This document shows, piece after piece, positions 1 through 7,964 of a stretch of DNA of 58,284 nt. Numbering within the stretch: position 1 is the stretch's first letter; each line of letters starts with the position of its first letter. The stretch is from Gammaproteobacteria bacterium (GTDB taxonomy: Bacteria > Pseudomonadota > Gammaproteobacteria > Natronospirales > JAJUFS01): positions 1 through 58,284 of the forward strand of contig JAWWBS010000006.1 of the NCBI GenBank assembly GCA_033720895.1, written 5' to 3'. The notes beneath the pieces are model-generated. The model did not search any database. It saw only the letters and a list, made by a program, of their open reading frames with translations, and was not told the origin of the DNA. Position numbers and translations under genes: made by a program.

Positions 1-333
1 GGGGCCCGGCGCAAGCATCCCGACGGACGCCTGTTTGCGGTACTGGAGCCACGCTCCAATACCATGAAGATGGGTGTGCACCGCGATACATTGGGTGGCT
101 CTCTGCGCGAGGCCGATCGGATCCTGTTGTCACAGCCCGAGGGCGTTGAATGGTCCTTGCAGGATGTCGCGGTGGAACTGGGGGATCGGGCAGCAGTGAC
201 CAGCGGTATCGATGCGCTGGTAACCCTGCTTGCCAGCGAGGCGGTTGCCGGCGATACCATCGTATTGATGAGCAACGGCGGTTTTGGTGGTATTCACGAC
301 AAGCTGCTGTCGGCACTGGAGGCAAAGTCATGA
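1..333 (+). CDS. mpl: Mpl, murein peptide ligase, C-terminal end (5' truncated by window)
   Basis: Only the last 110 residues are present, in the frame that starts at base 1. They carry the Mpl landmarks EPRSNTMKMG and VLMSNGGFGGIHDKLL near the C-terminus. In the family the enzyme joins UDP-N-acetylmuramate to the recycled tripeptide L-Ala-gamma-D-Glu-meso-DAP in the cytoplasm, using ATP, as part of murein recycling. It belongs to the Mur ligase fold, and only part of the C-terminal domain is visible here. Its stop overlaps the ubiX start by four bases (ATGA), so the two are probably translationally coupled. The mpl-ubiX pairing is seen in pseudomonads. Confidence 0.93.
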   Translation, partial: GARRKHPDGRLFAVLEPRSNTMKMGVHRDTLGGSLREADRILLSQPEGVEWSLQDVAVELGDRAAVTSGIDALVTLLASEAVAGDTIVLMSNGGFGGIHDKLLSALEAKS

Positions 334-953
334 GCAATACCGGCAAGCGACGGATCGCACTGGCAATCACCGGTGCGTCCGGCGTGCAATATGGCTGGAG
401 AGTGCTGGAGGTCCTGTTGACCTCCGGCCATGCCGTGCAGTTGATGGTCTCCAAGCCCGCCCAGGTGGTCTTCGGGACCGAGACCGACATCAGGCTGCCG
501 GCGAGAACGGCCGATATGCGGACGTTCGTCGCCGACACTTTCGATGTCGATGCGGCACTCTTGCAGGTTCATGGTCCCGAGGAATGGACCGCGTCCTGTG
601 CCAGCGGTTCCAACCCGCCGGACGCCATGGCGATCTGCCCTTGCAGCATGGCCACGCTGTCGGCCGTTGCGGTCGGTGCCAGTCGCTCGTTGATCGAGCG
701 TGCTGCCGACGTGATTCTCAAGGAACGTCGGCGACTGGTGCTGGTACCGCGCGAAGCCCCTTTTTCAAGTATCCACCTCGAGAACATGCTGCGCCTGTCA
801 CAGGCGGGCGCCATCATCCTGCCACCTTCACCCGGCTTCTACGGTCACCCGCAATCGGTCGGTGACATCATTGATTTCGTTGCAGCGAGGGTCCTTGACC
901 AGCTGGAGATCGACCATGCCCTCGGGCCGCGCTGGGGTGCGGATGAGCACTGA
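330..953 (+). CDS. ubiX: UbiX, flavin prenyltransferase
   Basis: The protein is 207 residues, normal for UbiX/Pad1. It starts with a Rossmann-like strand and the FMN-binding loop AITGASGVQYG (about residues 12-22). It continues with CPCSMATLSAVAVGAS (about 107-122) and the conserved VPREAPFSSIHLENM segment. The family makes prenylated FMN from FMN and dimethylallyl phosphate, the cofactor of the UbiD decarboxylase in ubiquinone synthesis. The ATG at 330 overlaps the mpl stop by four bases, so I prefer it to longer in-frame starts. Its 3' end overlaps the LON-domain gene by 11 bases. Confidence 0.95.
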   Translation: MSNTGKRRIALAITGASGVQYGWRVLEVLLTSGHAVQLMVSKPAQVVFGTETDIRLPARTADMRTFVADTFDVDAALLQVHGPEEWTASCASGSNPPDAMAICPCSMATLSAVAVGASRSLIERAADVILKERRRLVLVPREAPFSSIHLENMLRLSQAGAIILPPSPGFYGHPQSVGDIIDFVAARVLDQLEIDHALGPRWGADEH

Positions 954-1563
954 AGAGCTGCCCGTTTTCCCGCTGGGTACGGTTCTCTTTCCCGAGGGGC
1001 CGTTGCCGCTGCGGATTTTCGAAACCCGTTACGTCGACATGGTGTCGCGCTGCATGAAAGAAGGCAGCGGCTTCGTGGTTGCTGCGATCACCTCAGGTGA
1101 TGATGTCGACACCCGCGGTTTTCACGACACCGGCACGATTGCACATATCCGGGATTTCGAGTCCTTGCCGGATGGCTTGCTGGGCATATTTGCCACTGGC
1201 GGACAGCGGGTTCGCATCCTGTCCAGTCGCAAGCAGGGCGATGGCTTGAATGTCGGCACGATAGAGAGGCTGGCAGACGAACCGGGCTGTGCCGTCGCCA
1301 GCGAACACGAGGACCTGCGTGGCTTGCTGCAGGAACTGCTTGTGCAATTGCCGGAATATTACGGCAGCATTCCGCGTCGCGATGACGATGCCAGCTGGCT
1401 GGGTTACCGGTTGAGTGAAATCCTGCCCTTGTCGCTGAGCCAGAAGCAGTACTTCCTGGAAATGGAAGACCCGGCCCGACGCCTGGATATCCTCAAGCCG
1501 CTGCTGGGTTCCCTGCAGATGATCGAGCCCACGGGAGAGTCCGGTTCCGGCGCCAGTCATTGA
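943..1563 (+). CDS. LON substrate-binding domain protein (no protease domain)
   Basis: The 206-residue product begins with the LON N-domain signature ELPVFPLGTVLFPEGPLPLR, followed by IFETRYVDMV. The domain fills most of the chain. There is no ATPase or Ser-Lys protease domain, so this is a stand-alone LON-N protein, a common but poorly characterised bacterial family. Its role is unknown; peptide or substrate binding is an inference from the Lon protease. The start at 943 lies inside the end of ubiX, so expression probably depends on translation of ubiX. It ends nine bases before the convergent DedA gene, with no obvious terminator between them. Confidence 0.88.
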   Translation: MSTEELPVFPLGTVLFPEGPLPLRIFETRYVDMVSRCMKEGSGFVVAAITSGDDVDTRGFHDTGTIAHIRDFESLPDGLLGIFATGGQRVRILSSRKQGDGLNVGTIERLADEPGCAVASEHEDLRGLLQELLVQLPEYYGSIPRRDDDASWLGYRLSEILPLSLSQKQYFLEMEDPARRLDILKPLLGSLQMIEPTGESGSGASH

Positions 1564-1572
1564 GAGTCGATT

Positions 1573-2082
1573 TCAAACGGCCAGGAACCATTCGGCGCCG
1601 TAATACCCCGGCAGGATGTACAGCGGTGCCCAGGCCAGGGCCGATAGCAGGTCGGTTGCGATGAAGACGCGCCTTGGCATGCCGGCCGCTCCCGCGACCG
1701 TCGGCATGACAGGGCGAATCAGCCCGATGAAACGGCCTGCGACGATGGCGAACATGCCGTAGCGAACGAAAAAATCATGCGCCTTGTCCCATTTCTCCTG
1801 GTGCTTCTGCATCCAGCCAAGGTGCCTGGCTTCCATGCCGAAGAAACGCCCCAGGAAATAGGAAATGGTGTCGCCGCAAATGGCGCCGGCGGCGGCCCAG
1901 GCCATCAACGGCCAGGCAGAGATGTCAGCCGCTGCGCCGGCTGCTGCTGCCGCAAACAGGATGGCAACGCCGGGAACGATGATCCCGACCACGAAGAAGG
2001 ATTCGACACAGGCGGTGAAAGCAATGCCGATACCGAGGTATTCGGGATTGCCTGTCAGCCACTCGATGAAGGATTCGAACAT
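1573..2082 (-). CDS. DedA/SNARE-associated family membrane protein
   Basis: The product is about 169 residues with four or five hydrophobic segments. It has the DedA pattern: an N-terminal amphipathic MFESFIEWL, a reentrant VESFFVVGIIVPG, the CGDTISYFLGRFFG segment, and the conserved GRFIGLIRPVMPTVAGAAGM (near 119-138). The DedA family includes undecaprenyl-phosphate and phospholipid flippases and affects the proton motive force; the substrate here is unknown. ATG at 2094 (four residues longer) is an equally possible start because the purine-rich AGCAGG lies very close to both. The hairpin terminator upstream separates it from the CNBD operon, so it probably has its own promoter. Confidence 0.88.
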   Translation of the reverse strand: MFESFIEWLTGNPEYLGIGIAFTACVESFFVVGIIVPGVAILFAAAAAGAAADISAWPLMAWAAAGAICGDTISYFLGRFFGMEARHLGWMQKHQEKWDKAHDFFVRYGMFAIVAGRFIGLIRPVMPTVAGAAGMPRRVFIATDLLSALAWAPLYILPGYYGAEWFLAV

Positions 2083-2130
2083 GCCTGCTGCCATCCTGCT
2101 AGATCGCGCTTGAGGTGAAGGCGCCATTGA

Positions 2131-2163
2131 AAACGGCGCTGGTCGTGATGCCCAGCGCCGTTT
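2131..2163 (-). terminator. Rho-independent terminator of the hemL-globin-CNBD operon
   Basis: A perfect 12-base-pair stem (AAACGGCGCTGG with its complement) encloses a 9-base loop. Read on the minus strand it ends in a short T run. It lies 35 bases after the stop of the last CNBD gene. Confidence 0.75.
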
Positions 2164-2197
2164 CCGGGTTTGTCTGGAGTGTCAGCTTACAGCCCGG

Positions 2198-2638
2198 TCA
2201 ATCGTTGTTCCACTCGTCGCCTTTTTCTTTCGTGACCTGGCCCGTGGTTTCTCGCAGGCGCTGGCTGAGCAGGAATGCCAGCGACTGGAAGAAACGGCCG
2301 AAAAACCCCGGGTTCTCGCGAATGATCGCCTGCACCTGTTCATGGGTGATGTAGACGACCTGCACGTCGGTCTCGGCAATCACGCTGGCATTCGCCGCAT
2401 CCGACTCGATGAATGACATTTCACCGAAAATCTCACCCGGACCGGCTTCGGAAAGCTGGATCTTGAAGCCAAGATGGTCGCGGCAGACCTTCGCCTTGCC
2501 CTTGGCAATGATTACGATGCCGCGAGACTTGTGGCCTTCTTCCAGGATGACATCGTCTTCGTGGAAGGTCTTCTTCTCGGCCTGGCCAAGCAGTGTCTGC
2601 CATTCGGCATCGCGCAGGAACTTGAACGGATTTTCCAT
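2198..2638 (-). CDS. Single-domain cyclic-nucleotide-binding (CRP-like) protein, copy 2
   Basis: The 146-residue protein is a lone CNBD: beta-roll residues around ILEEGHKSRGIVIIAKGKAK and a phosphate-binding-cassette-like stretch GEIFGEMSFIESDAANASV (about 68-86). A C-helix ends GRFFQSLAFLLSQRLR. No helix-turn-helix or enzymatic domain follows, so it cannot act like CRP itself. The cassette has the GE of cAMP binders, but the usual Arg before Thr/Ser is not evident, so the ligand may differ or be absent. It shares the C-helix pattern with its upstream neighbour, so the two look like a tandem duplication. It is the last gene of the hemL-led operon. Confidence 0.85.
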   Translation of the reverse strand: MENPFKFLRDAEWQTLLGQAEKKTFHEDDVILEEGHKSRGIVIIAKGKAKVCRDHLGFKIQLSEAGPGEIFGEMSFIESDAANASVIAETDVQVVYITHEQVQAIIRENPGFFGRFFQSLAFLLSQRLRETTGQVTKEKGDEWNND

Positions 2639-2705
2639 AACTTCCCCCCTTTACTTGCAGAAATATAGCAGTTGAATCAAGTGTTTGCCTCGCAAAATGA
2701 CTGCG

Positions 2706-3167
2706 TCATATCAATTCCCAGTCGGGAATCCTGCCGAATCGACGGGTGAACGGGTCGCCGCCCGCCTCGAGATTCAGACGGCGCAGCCGCTGGCTGATGA
2801 TGTAGGCAATGGATTGATAGAACCGTCCCGCCAGCCACGGGTTGGAGGCAAACAGTGGCAGCAGGCGACCCTCGGTGAACACCAGGCAGTCGGTCGCTTC
2901 GCGGGCTCGCACCGAGGCGGTTGCCGGCCCGGCCTTCAACAGGGCGTTCTCGCCGACCAGTGCGCCTGCCCGGAGCGTGGACACGATGATGTCCTGCCCG
3001 CCGTGGCATCTGCAGATGTCGACCGAACCGTGTTGCAGAACGAAGATCCCGGCGGGTACAGCGCCTTCGCGGATCAGCAGCTGTCCGCTGCTGAGCCGTG
3101 CCAGCTGGGCCTTGCGATACAACAGGCGCGTGTCTTCAGCCGTGAGGAATCGAAATTGTCCTTTCAT
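2706..3167 (-). CDS. Single-domain cyclic-nucleotide-binding (CRP-like) protein, copy 1
   Basis: This is a 153-residue stand-alone CNBD. It has LLIREGAVPAGIFVLQHGSV in the beta-roll and LVGENALLKAGPATASVRA as the binding-cassette region. The C-helix GRFYQSIAYIISQRLRRLN is nearly the same as in the downstream paralogue. The start at 3167 (MKGQFRFL) is chosen because residues before it read as shadow sequence. No output domain is present. The family fold senses cyclic nucleotides or serves as a protein-interaction module; function is not known. It sits 47 bases after the globin gene, probably in the same transcript. Confidence 0.85.
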   Translation of the reverse strand: MKGQFRFLTAEDTRLLYRKAQLARLSSGQLLIREGAVPAGIFVLQHGSVDICRCHGGQDIIVSTLRAGALVGENALLKAGPATASVRAREATDCLVFTEGRLLPLFASNPWLAGRFYQSIAYIISQRLRRLNLEAGGDPFTRRFGRIPDWELI

Positions 3168-3214
3168 GTTGCCCGGCACTCCCTGGCATGAGGCGTATGA
3201 AAGGAGGGGCGGTA

Positions 3215-3661
3215 TCAGGCCTCGTTGCCGTCGCCCTGGCCTTGCTCGTGGCCGTGTTCCGCGCGATTGCGCATGTGGTGGGCTGTCATGGCAAAGCTCT
3301 GCATCAGGCGTTCGCGCAGGAAATCGTCCAATTGCATTTCCTCGAGCGCCGTGGCCATGCAAAGCAGCCACTCCGCCGCCTCCCGTTCGCCTATGGAAAA
3401 GGGAAGGTGGCGGTAACGTAATCGGGGATGACCGTGAATTTGATTGTAAAGAGCCGGACCGCCGAGCCAGCCAGACAGGAAGAGGTACAGCTTGTCACGG
3501 GATTCGGCCAGGTCCTCAGGATGCATGGCCCTGATGGTCGCCGCCTTGTCCAGGCGGTCCATGGCGTCATAGAAGCGGTCGACCAGCTCGCGGGTACCTG
3601 CCTCCCCACCGATTCGGGCGTAGGGCGTATCCTGTTGCTGCCCCGGTACTTTCTCGTTCAC
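3215..3661 (-). CDS. Group II truncated haemoglobin (TrHbII)
   Basis: The 148-residue protein matches TrHb[20 protein letters not shown] at the A/B helices with Tyr31 at B10, [15 protein letters not shown], then RYRHLPFSI with proximal His85. Trp98 in AEWLLCM corresponds to the G8 Trp typical of group II. The C-terminal 15 residues are His/Glu/Gly-rich and probably disordered. Such globins bind O2, NO or peroxide, often in nitrosative or oxidative stress. Its start codon overlaps the hemL stop by four bases, coupling a haem protein to a haem-precursor enzyme. Two CNBD genes follow. Confidence 0.92.
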   Translation of the reverse strand: MNEKVPGQQQDTPYARIGGEAGTRELVDRFYDAMDRLDKAATIRAMHPEDLAESRDKLYLFLSGWLGGPALYNQIHGHPRLRYRHLPFSIGEREAAEWLLCMATALEEMQLDDFLRERLMQSFAMTAHHMRNRAEHGHEQGQGDGNEA

Positions 3662-4929
3662 AGCGCCTTGAGAACCTCGCGGGCAGCGGCAACGGTTGCC
3701 TCGATATCGGCATCGGTGTGGGCCGTCGAAACGAAGCCCGCTTCGAATGCGGAGGGAGCGAGATAGACACCGGCATCGAGCATGCCGTGGAAGAACTTCT
3801 TGAACCGCTCGACATCACAGGCCATCACGTTCGCAAAGGTCGTGATGCTCTCCTGCTCGGTGAAGAAGAAGCCGAACATGCCGGGCACGTGGTTGAAGTG
3901 CATCGGAATGCCCGCCTCGGCGGCTGCATCCTTGAGGCCTGCCACGAGCTTGTCCGTGCGCTCGGCCAGTTGCTGGTGGAAGCCGTCCGCACTGACGATG
4001 TCCATCATCGCGATGCCGGCCGCCATGGCCACGGGATTGCCCGACAGCGTGCCGGCCTGGTAGACCGGACCGAGCGGCGACAGGTGCTCCATGATCTCCC
4101 GCTTGCCACCGAAGGCACCGACCGGCATGCCGCCACCGATGATCTTGCCCAGAGTGGTCATGTCGGGGGTGACGCCGTAAAAGGCTTGCACGCCACCGGC
4201 GGCAACACGGAACCCGGTCATCACTTCATCGAAAATCAGCACGCTGCCGTGCTCGTCGCAGACCGCTCGCAGCGTTTCCAGGAAGCCCGGCACCGGTGGC
4301 ACGCAGTTCATGTTGCCTGCGACCGGCTCGACGATGATGCAGGCCACGTCCTTGCCATGCTCCGAAAAGAAGGTGCGCACGCCTTCGGCGTCGTTGTAAT
4401 CAAGGGTGATGGTGTGTTCGGCCGCACCTTTTGGCACGCCCGGCGAGGTCGGCACGCCGAAGGTCAGGGCGCCCGAACCGGCCTTGACCAGCAGGGCATC
4501 GGAATGACCGTGGTAGTTGCCTTCGAATTTCACGATCTTGTCGCGGCCGGTGAAACCGCGCGCCAGGCGAATGGCCGACATGGTCGCCTCGGTGCCGGAG
4601 TTGCACATCCGCACGAGGTCGATGGACGGCACCAGCTCGCAGACCTTTCTCGCCATTACTGTTTCTGCCGGCGTGGGCGCGCCGAACGACAAGCCCTTTT
4701 CGGCCGCCTTGATCACGGCCTTGCGCACATCGGGATGGTTGTGGCCGGCCACCATCGGGCCCCAGCTGCCGACGTAATCGATGTAGCGCTTGCCCTCGGT
4801 ATCCCAGGCATGCGGACCCTCTGCACGGTCGAAGAACACCGGATCGCCGCCAACGCTCTTGAACGCGCGGACCGGGGAATTCACCCCGCCGGGGATGTAG
4901 CGCCTGGCTTCGTCAAATGACTGGGACAT
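3658..4929 (-). CDS. hemL: Glutamate-1-semialdehyde 2,1-aminomutase
   Basis: The 423-residue enzyme has full family length. It contains [20 protein letters not shown], the PLP-phosphate and ring contacts in [11 protein letters not shown] (about 231-241), and the Schiff-base lysine Lys262 in [10 protein letters not shown]. It converts glutamate-1-semialdehyde to 5-aminolevulinate in the C5 haem pathway, in the cytoplasm. It is the first gene of a minus-strand operon followed by a globin and two CNBD proteins. In pseudomonads hemL sits directly beside thiE and thiD; here two plus-strand DUF418 genes lie between them. Confidence 0.97.
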   Translation of the reverse strand: MSQSFDEARRYIPGGVNSPVRAFKSVGGDPVFFDRAEGPHAWDTEGKRYIDYVGSWGPMVAGHNHPDVRKAVIKAAEKGLSFGAPTPAETVMARKVCELVPSIDLVRMCNSGTEATMSAIRLARGFTGRDKIVKFEGNYHGHSDALLVKAGSGALTFGVPTSPGVPKGAAEHTITLDYNDAEGVRTFFSEHGKDVACIIVEPVAGNMNCVPPVPGFLETLRAVCDEHGSVLIFDEVMTGFRVAAGGVQAFYGVTPDMTTLGKIIGGGMPVGAFGGKREIMEHLSPLGPVYQAGTLSGNPVAMAAGIAMMDIVSADGFHQQLAERTDKLVAGLKDAAAEAGIPMHFNHVPGMFGFFFTEQESITTFANVMACDVERFKKFFHGMLDAGVYLAPSAFEAGFVSTAHTDADIEATVAAAREVLKAL

Positions 4930-4974
4930 GGAACCTCCTGCTGTCCTTCAAGGTGACCGGGATGCGTATGCTAC

Positions 4975-4987
4975 CTGAAATTTTCAG
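4975..4987. promoter_or_regulatory. Small inverted repeat in the hemL upstream region
   Basis: CTGAAATTTTCAG has perfect 6-base arms around one base. On the minus strand it overlaps the spacer of a weak promoter candidate for hemL (TTGGCT, 17 bases, TACGCA). A regulator-binding site is possible but not shown. The rest of the 4930-5054 interval holds no gene that I can support. Confidence 0.3.
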
Positions 4988-5021
4988 CCAATTCGGACCC
5001 GTGGACAGGCGGGATGCCGCC

Positions 5022-5048
5022 TTGTACAAGAATTTCCGGTGTTATACT
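5022..5048 (+). promoter_or_regulatory. Putative promoter of the DUF418 pair
   Basis: TTGTAC at 5022 and TATACT at 5043 are separated by 15 bases, which is short, so this is a tentative sigma-70 promoter. It would start transcription near 5055, just before the hairpin-rich leader. Confidence 0.4.
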
Positions 5049-5054
5049 GAACTA

Positions 5055-5146
5055 AACCACCCGTGGGTGGTCACAATAGCCGGAGCCCCCGCAGCGGGGC
5101 AGGTCAGATAAACGATTGCGCGCCGCGGGGCGCGGGGGGAAAGGGC
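5055..5146 (+). promoter_or_regulatory. Structured 5' leader with three consecutive hairpins
   Basis: Three stems follow each other. CCACCCGTGGGTGG lies at 5057-5070 (6 bp). GCCCC-6-GGGGC lies at 5085-5100. CGCGCCGCGGGGCGCG lies at about 5119-5134 (6 bp), directly before the purine-rich ribosome-binding region and the ATG at 5147. The last stem could control ribosome access. I do not recognise the arrangement as a known riboswitch class. GC-rich DNA forms short stems easily, so this needs comparative support. Confidence 0.4.
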
Positions 5147-6556
5147 ATGAATACCACCGTCGATTCAGCGGGGCAGCTGAACGAAATCCAGACTTCCAGC
5201 GAAACGCCGAAGGAAGCTGCCGGGCCGATTACGGCCGCCGAGCGCATCCTGACGCTGGACGTGCTGCGCGGCTTCGCGCTGTTCGGCATCATGTTCGTCA
5301 ACGTACATGCCATGGTCCATCCGGATGCCTGGTTCGATATTGCCTGGAGCACGCTGAGTGCCGGCGATTACGGCTTCGAGGCCTTCAAGATCCTGTTTAC
5401 CCAGGGCAAGTTCTACACCCTGTTCGCTTTCCTCTTCGGGCTCGGCTTTGCCGTGCAACTCGACCGGGCAGAGAAGAAGGGCGTCCGCTTTGCCGGCCGC
5501 TTCTTCTGGCGAATCCTGCTGCTGTGGTTCATTGGCGTCACGCACATGATCCTTATCTGGGACGGCGACATCCTCAACACCTATGCCGTTGGCGGCCTGT
5601 TCCTGCTCTTCTTCTTTGGTTGCAAGCGAGGCCTCGACCGCCTGGTTCGGCGCTTCAGCAAGAAGCGCGACAAGCTGCCCCGCTGGACAGCGCTGGTGGT
5701 GTCCTTCCTGCTGATCTTCGGCCTCTTTGGTGGCGGTTACTTCGCCTTCCAGGGCCAGATAGCCGCCGTGGAGGATCTCAAGGCGCGCGCCGTGGCGGGC
5801 GAAGAATTGAGCGAGGAAGAGCAGGAGCGCTATGACCGCATCGTTCACCGTGAATCGGAGGCGGGCCGGGCCGAGCAGGCCGAGCAGCGCGCCGAAACAC
5901 GTGCGGTTTACACTGACGGCAGTTACCTCGATACCGTCGAATTCCGTGCCGGTCGTTTCGCGAACCGTGCAATTTCAGGACCGTTCTGGCTGGTCATTGC
6001 CGGCATCTTCATTCTTGGCGCCTACTTCGGGCGCAACAATTTCATCGGTCGGGCCGCCGAGTTGAAGGGTGGATTCAAGAAACTGCTGTGGATCAGCCTG
6101 ATCGCCGGCTTGCCGCTCACCTCGCTGTTCCTATACGTGAACATCCTCAGCGAGCATGAGACCGGATTCAGCATTCTTCGTTTCGCCGGCTTCTTTCTGA
6201 AAACCGCTTCGGGCCTGGCCTTTGCCCTGTTCTTCGTGGCGGCAATCACGCTCGGCATGCTGGGATCGGCCCAGCGCTGGCTGAAGTGGTTTGCACCGGT
6301 GGGTCGCATGGCGCTGACCAACTACATCATGCAGTCGATCATCGGCACGTTCTTCTTCTATGGCTGGGGCCTTGGCATGATGGAACACTTCAACAACGGA
6401 CTTGAACTGGTGTACATGATCACGATCTTTGCCTTCCAGACATGGTTCTCGATCTGGTGGCTGGAACGCTACCGCTTCGGACCGCTGGAATGGCTGTGGC
6501 GCTCGGGTACCTACCTGAAGTGGCAGCCGATTCGAAAGGCCGCTGTTACGGCCTGA
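5147..6556 (+). CDS. DUF418 family multi-pass membrane protein, copy 1
   Basis: The 469-residue inner-membrane protein carries the DUF418 landmarks: ILTLDVLRGFALFGIMFVN near residue 37, QGKFYTLFAFLFGLGFAVQL, WDGDILNTYAVGG, and GRMALTNYIMQS near residue 385. It has about ten hydrophobic segments. A long charged loop (about 225-270) is rich in Glu and Arg. The family is related to acyltransferase-like and YeiB proteins, with no firm reaction known. The start at 5147 follows a strong GGGGGGAAAGGG site. The next gene, 41 bases on, is a paralogue. Confidence 0.88.
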   Translation: MNTTVDSAGQLNEIQTSSETPKEAAGPITAAERILTLDVLRGFALFGIMFVNVHAMVHPDAWFDIAWSTLSAGDYGFEAFKILFTQGKFYTLFAFLFGLGFAVQLDRAEKKGVRFAGRFFWRILLLWFIGVTHMILIWDGDILNTYAVGGLFLLFFFGCKRGLDRLVRRFSKKRDKLPRWTALVVSFLLIFGLFGGGYFAFQGQIAAVEDLKARAVAGEELSEEEQERYDRIVHRESEAGRAEQAEQRAETRAVYTDGSYLDTVEFRAGRFANRAISGPFWLVIAGIFILGAYFGRNNFIGRAAELKGGFKKLLWISLIAGLPLTSLFLYVNILSEHETGFSILRFAGFFLKTASGLAFALFFVAAITLGMLGSAQRWLKWFAPVGRMALTNYIMQSIIGTFFFYGWGLGMMEHFNNGLELVYMITIFAFQTWFSIWWLERYRFGPLEWLWRSGTYLKWQPIRKAAVTA

Positions 6557-6597
6557 TGGCCATCATCCAATAACGAAAATGAAAACGGGGAATTTTC

Positions 6598-7956
6598 ATG
6601 ACATCGTCAACTGACCAGCAAACGGGCCTTGCGCCCGTTTCGGCTTCCGAACGCATCCAGACCATCGACGTGCTGCGCGGCTTTGCGCTGCTTGGCATCC
6701 TGCTGGTGAACATGCACTTTTTCTACAAGCCCATCATGGAAGCGTTCAACGTCGACGCGGACGCGCTCTCACCGCTGGGATATGGCGTCGAGTGGTTCAT
6801 CGGCTTCTTTGCGCAGGGCAAGTTCTATCCGCTGTTTTCGTTCCTGTTCGGCCTGGGCTTTGCCGTGCAGCTGACCCGCGCCGAGGCGAGGGGCGGACCG
6901 TTCAAGCGGACCTATGCACTGCGTATCTTCATCCTGCTGGTGATTGGTGTCTTGCATGGCACGCTGATCTGGGCGGGCGACATCCTGACCATGTACGCCA
7001 TCATGGGCTTCGTGATGTTGCTGCTGTTCATGTTCAAGCGACTGCTGGAACTGCCGTTCAAGCGCAAGGATGGCACGCGGCGCAGGATCCCGTTCTGGAT
7101 CGTGTTGCTGTTTGCAGCCCTGTTCTTCGCTCTGCCCTTGCAGATGTTCAGTTTCTGGGTGGGTTCCGTACAGGAGGCGCAGGCGCTGCAGGAAGCGGGT
7201 GCCGAACTGACGCCGCAGCAGCAGGAATTCATCAAGCAGATCGAGCAACAGCAGCAGTACACCAGTCCCGAAGCGCAGGAGCAGGCACGCTACGCATACG
7301 GCGAGGGCAGCTGGCTCGAGGCCACCAAGCAGCGTTCCCAGGATTTTGCCTTGATGCTCTCCGGACTTCCGCTGGCCGGCTGGTTCGTGTTGTGCATGTT
7401 CCTGATAGGAGCTGTATTCGGCCGCCTGAATCTCATCGGCAGGGCAAGCGAGTTCAAGGGTTTGTTCGTTACCTTGCTGGTACTGGGCGTTGCTGTCGGC
7501 ATGCCGCTGTCCTGGCAGTACACCGGCCTGTACTTCGAGACGAATCTCATGAAGCCTGGACCTGAAATGCTGAAGGCCAACCAGCTGAACATGTTCGCTG
7601 GCCTGTTCATGTCCCTGATGTTCGTCGCAGCGATAACCCTGTTAATGCAGACGGGTGCGTCCAAGTGGCTGGGCAAGCTGGCACCGATGGGACGCATGGC
7701 GCTGACCAACTACCTGTTGCAGTCCTTCATCAGTACCTTCGTGTTCTATGGCTACGGACTCGGGTTCTTCGGCCAGATCGGTCCGGTGACGGCGTTCATC
7801 TACGCCATCGTGTTCTGGTCCTTGCAGATTCCGCTCAGCATCTGGTGGATGAATCGCTATGCCTTCGGGCCGGTGGAATGGCTGTGGCGCACGCTGACCT
7901 ACATGAAACGCCAGCCGATGAAACTGGCAAACAGGGATCCGGTCACGATCGCCTGA
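6598..7956 (+). CDS. DUF418 family multi-pass membrane protein, copy 2
   Basis: The 452-residue paralogue of the preceding gene has IQTIDVLRGFALLGILLVNM near the N-terminus, QGKFYPLFSFLFGLGFAVQL, WAGDILTMYAIMG and GRMALTNYLLQS in the same order. Its central loop differs: it is Gln-rich (QQQEFIKQIEQQQQY) where copy 1 is Glu/Arg-rich. A GGGGAA site lies just before the ATG. The two genes probably form one transcript and could build a hetero-oligomer, which is inference. It converges on thiE with only eight bases between the stops. Confidence 0.88.
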   Translation: MTSSTDQQTGLAPVSASERIQTIDVLRGFALLGILLVNMHFFYKPIMEAFNVDADALSPLGYGVEWFIGFFAQGKFYPLFSFLFGLGFAVQLTRAEARGGPFKRTYALRIFILLVIGVLHGTLIWAGDILTMYAIMGFVMLLLFMFKRLLELPFKRKDGTRRRIPFWIVLLFAALFFALPLQMFSFWVGSVQEAQALQEAGAELTPQQQEFIKQIEQQQQYTSPEAQEQARYAYGEGSWLEATKQRSQDFALMLSGLPLAGWFVLCMFLIGAVFGRLNLIGRASEFKGLFVTLLVLGVAVGMPLSWQYTGLYFETNLMKPGPEMLKANQLNMFAGLFMSLMFVAAITLLMQTGASKWLGKLAPMGRMALTNYLLQSFISTFVFYGYGLGFFGQIGPVTAFIYAIVFWSLQIPLSIWWMNRYAFGPVEWLWRTLTYMKRQPMKLANRDPVTIA

Positions 7957-7964
7957 GCAGCCAG

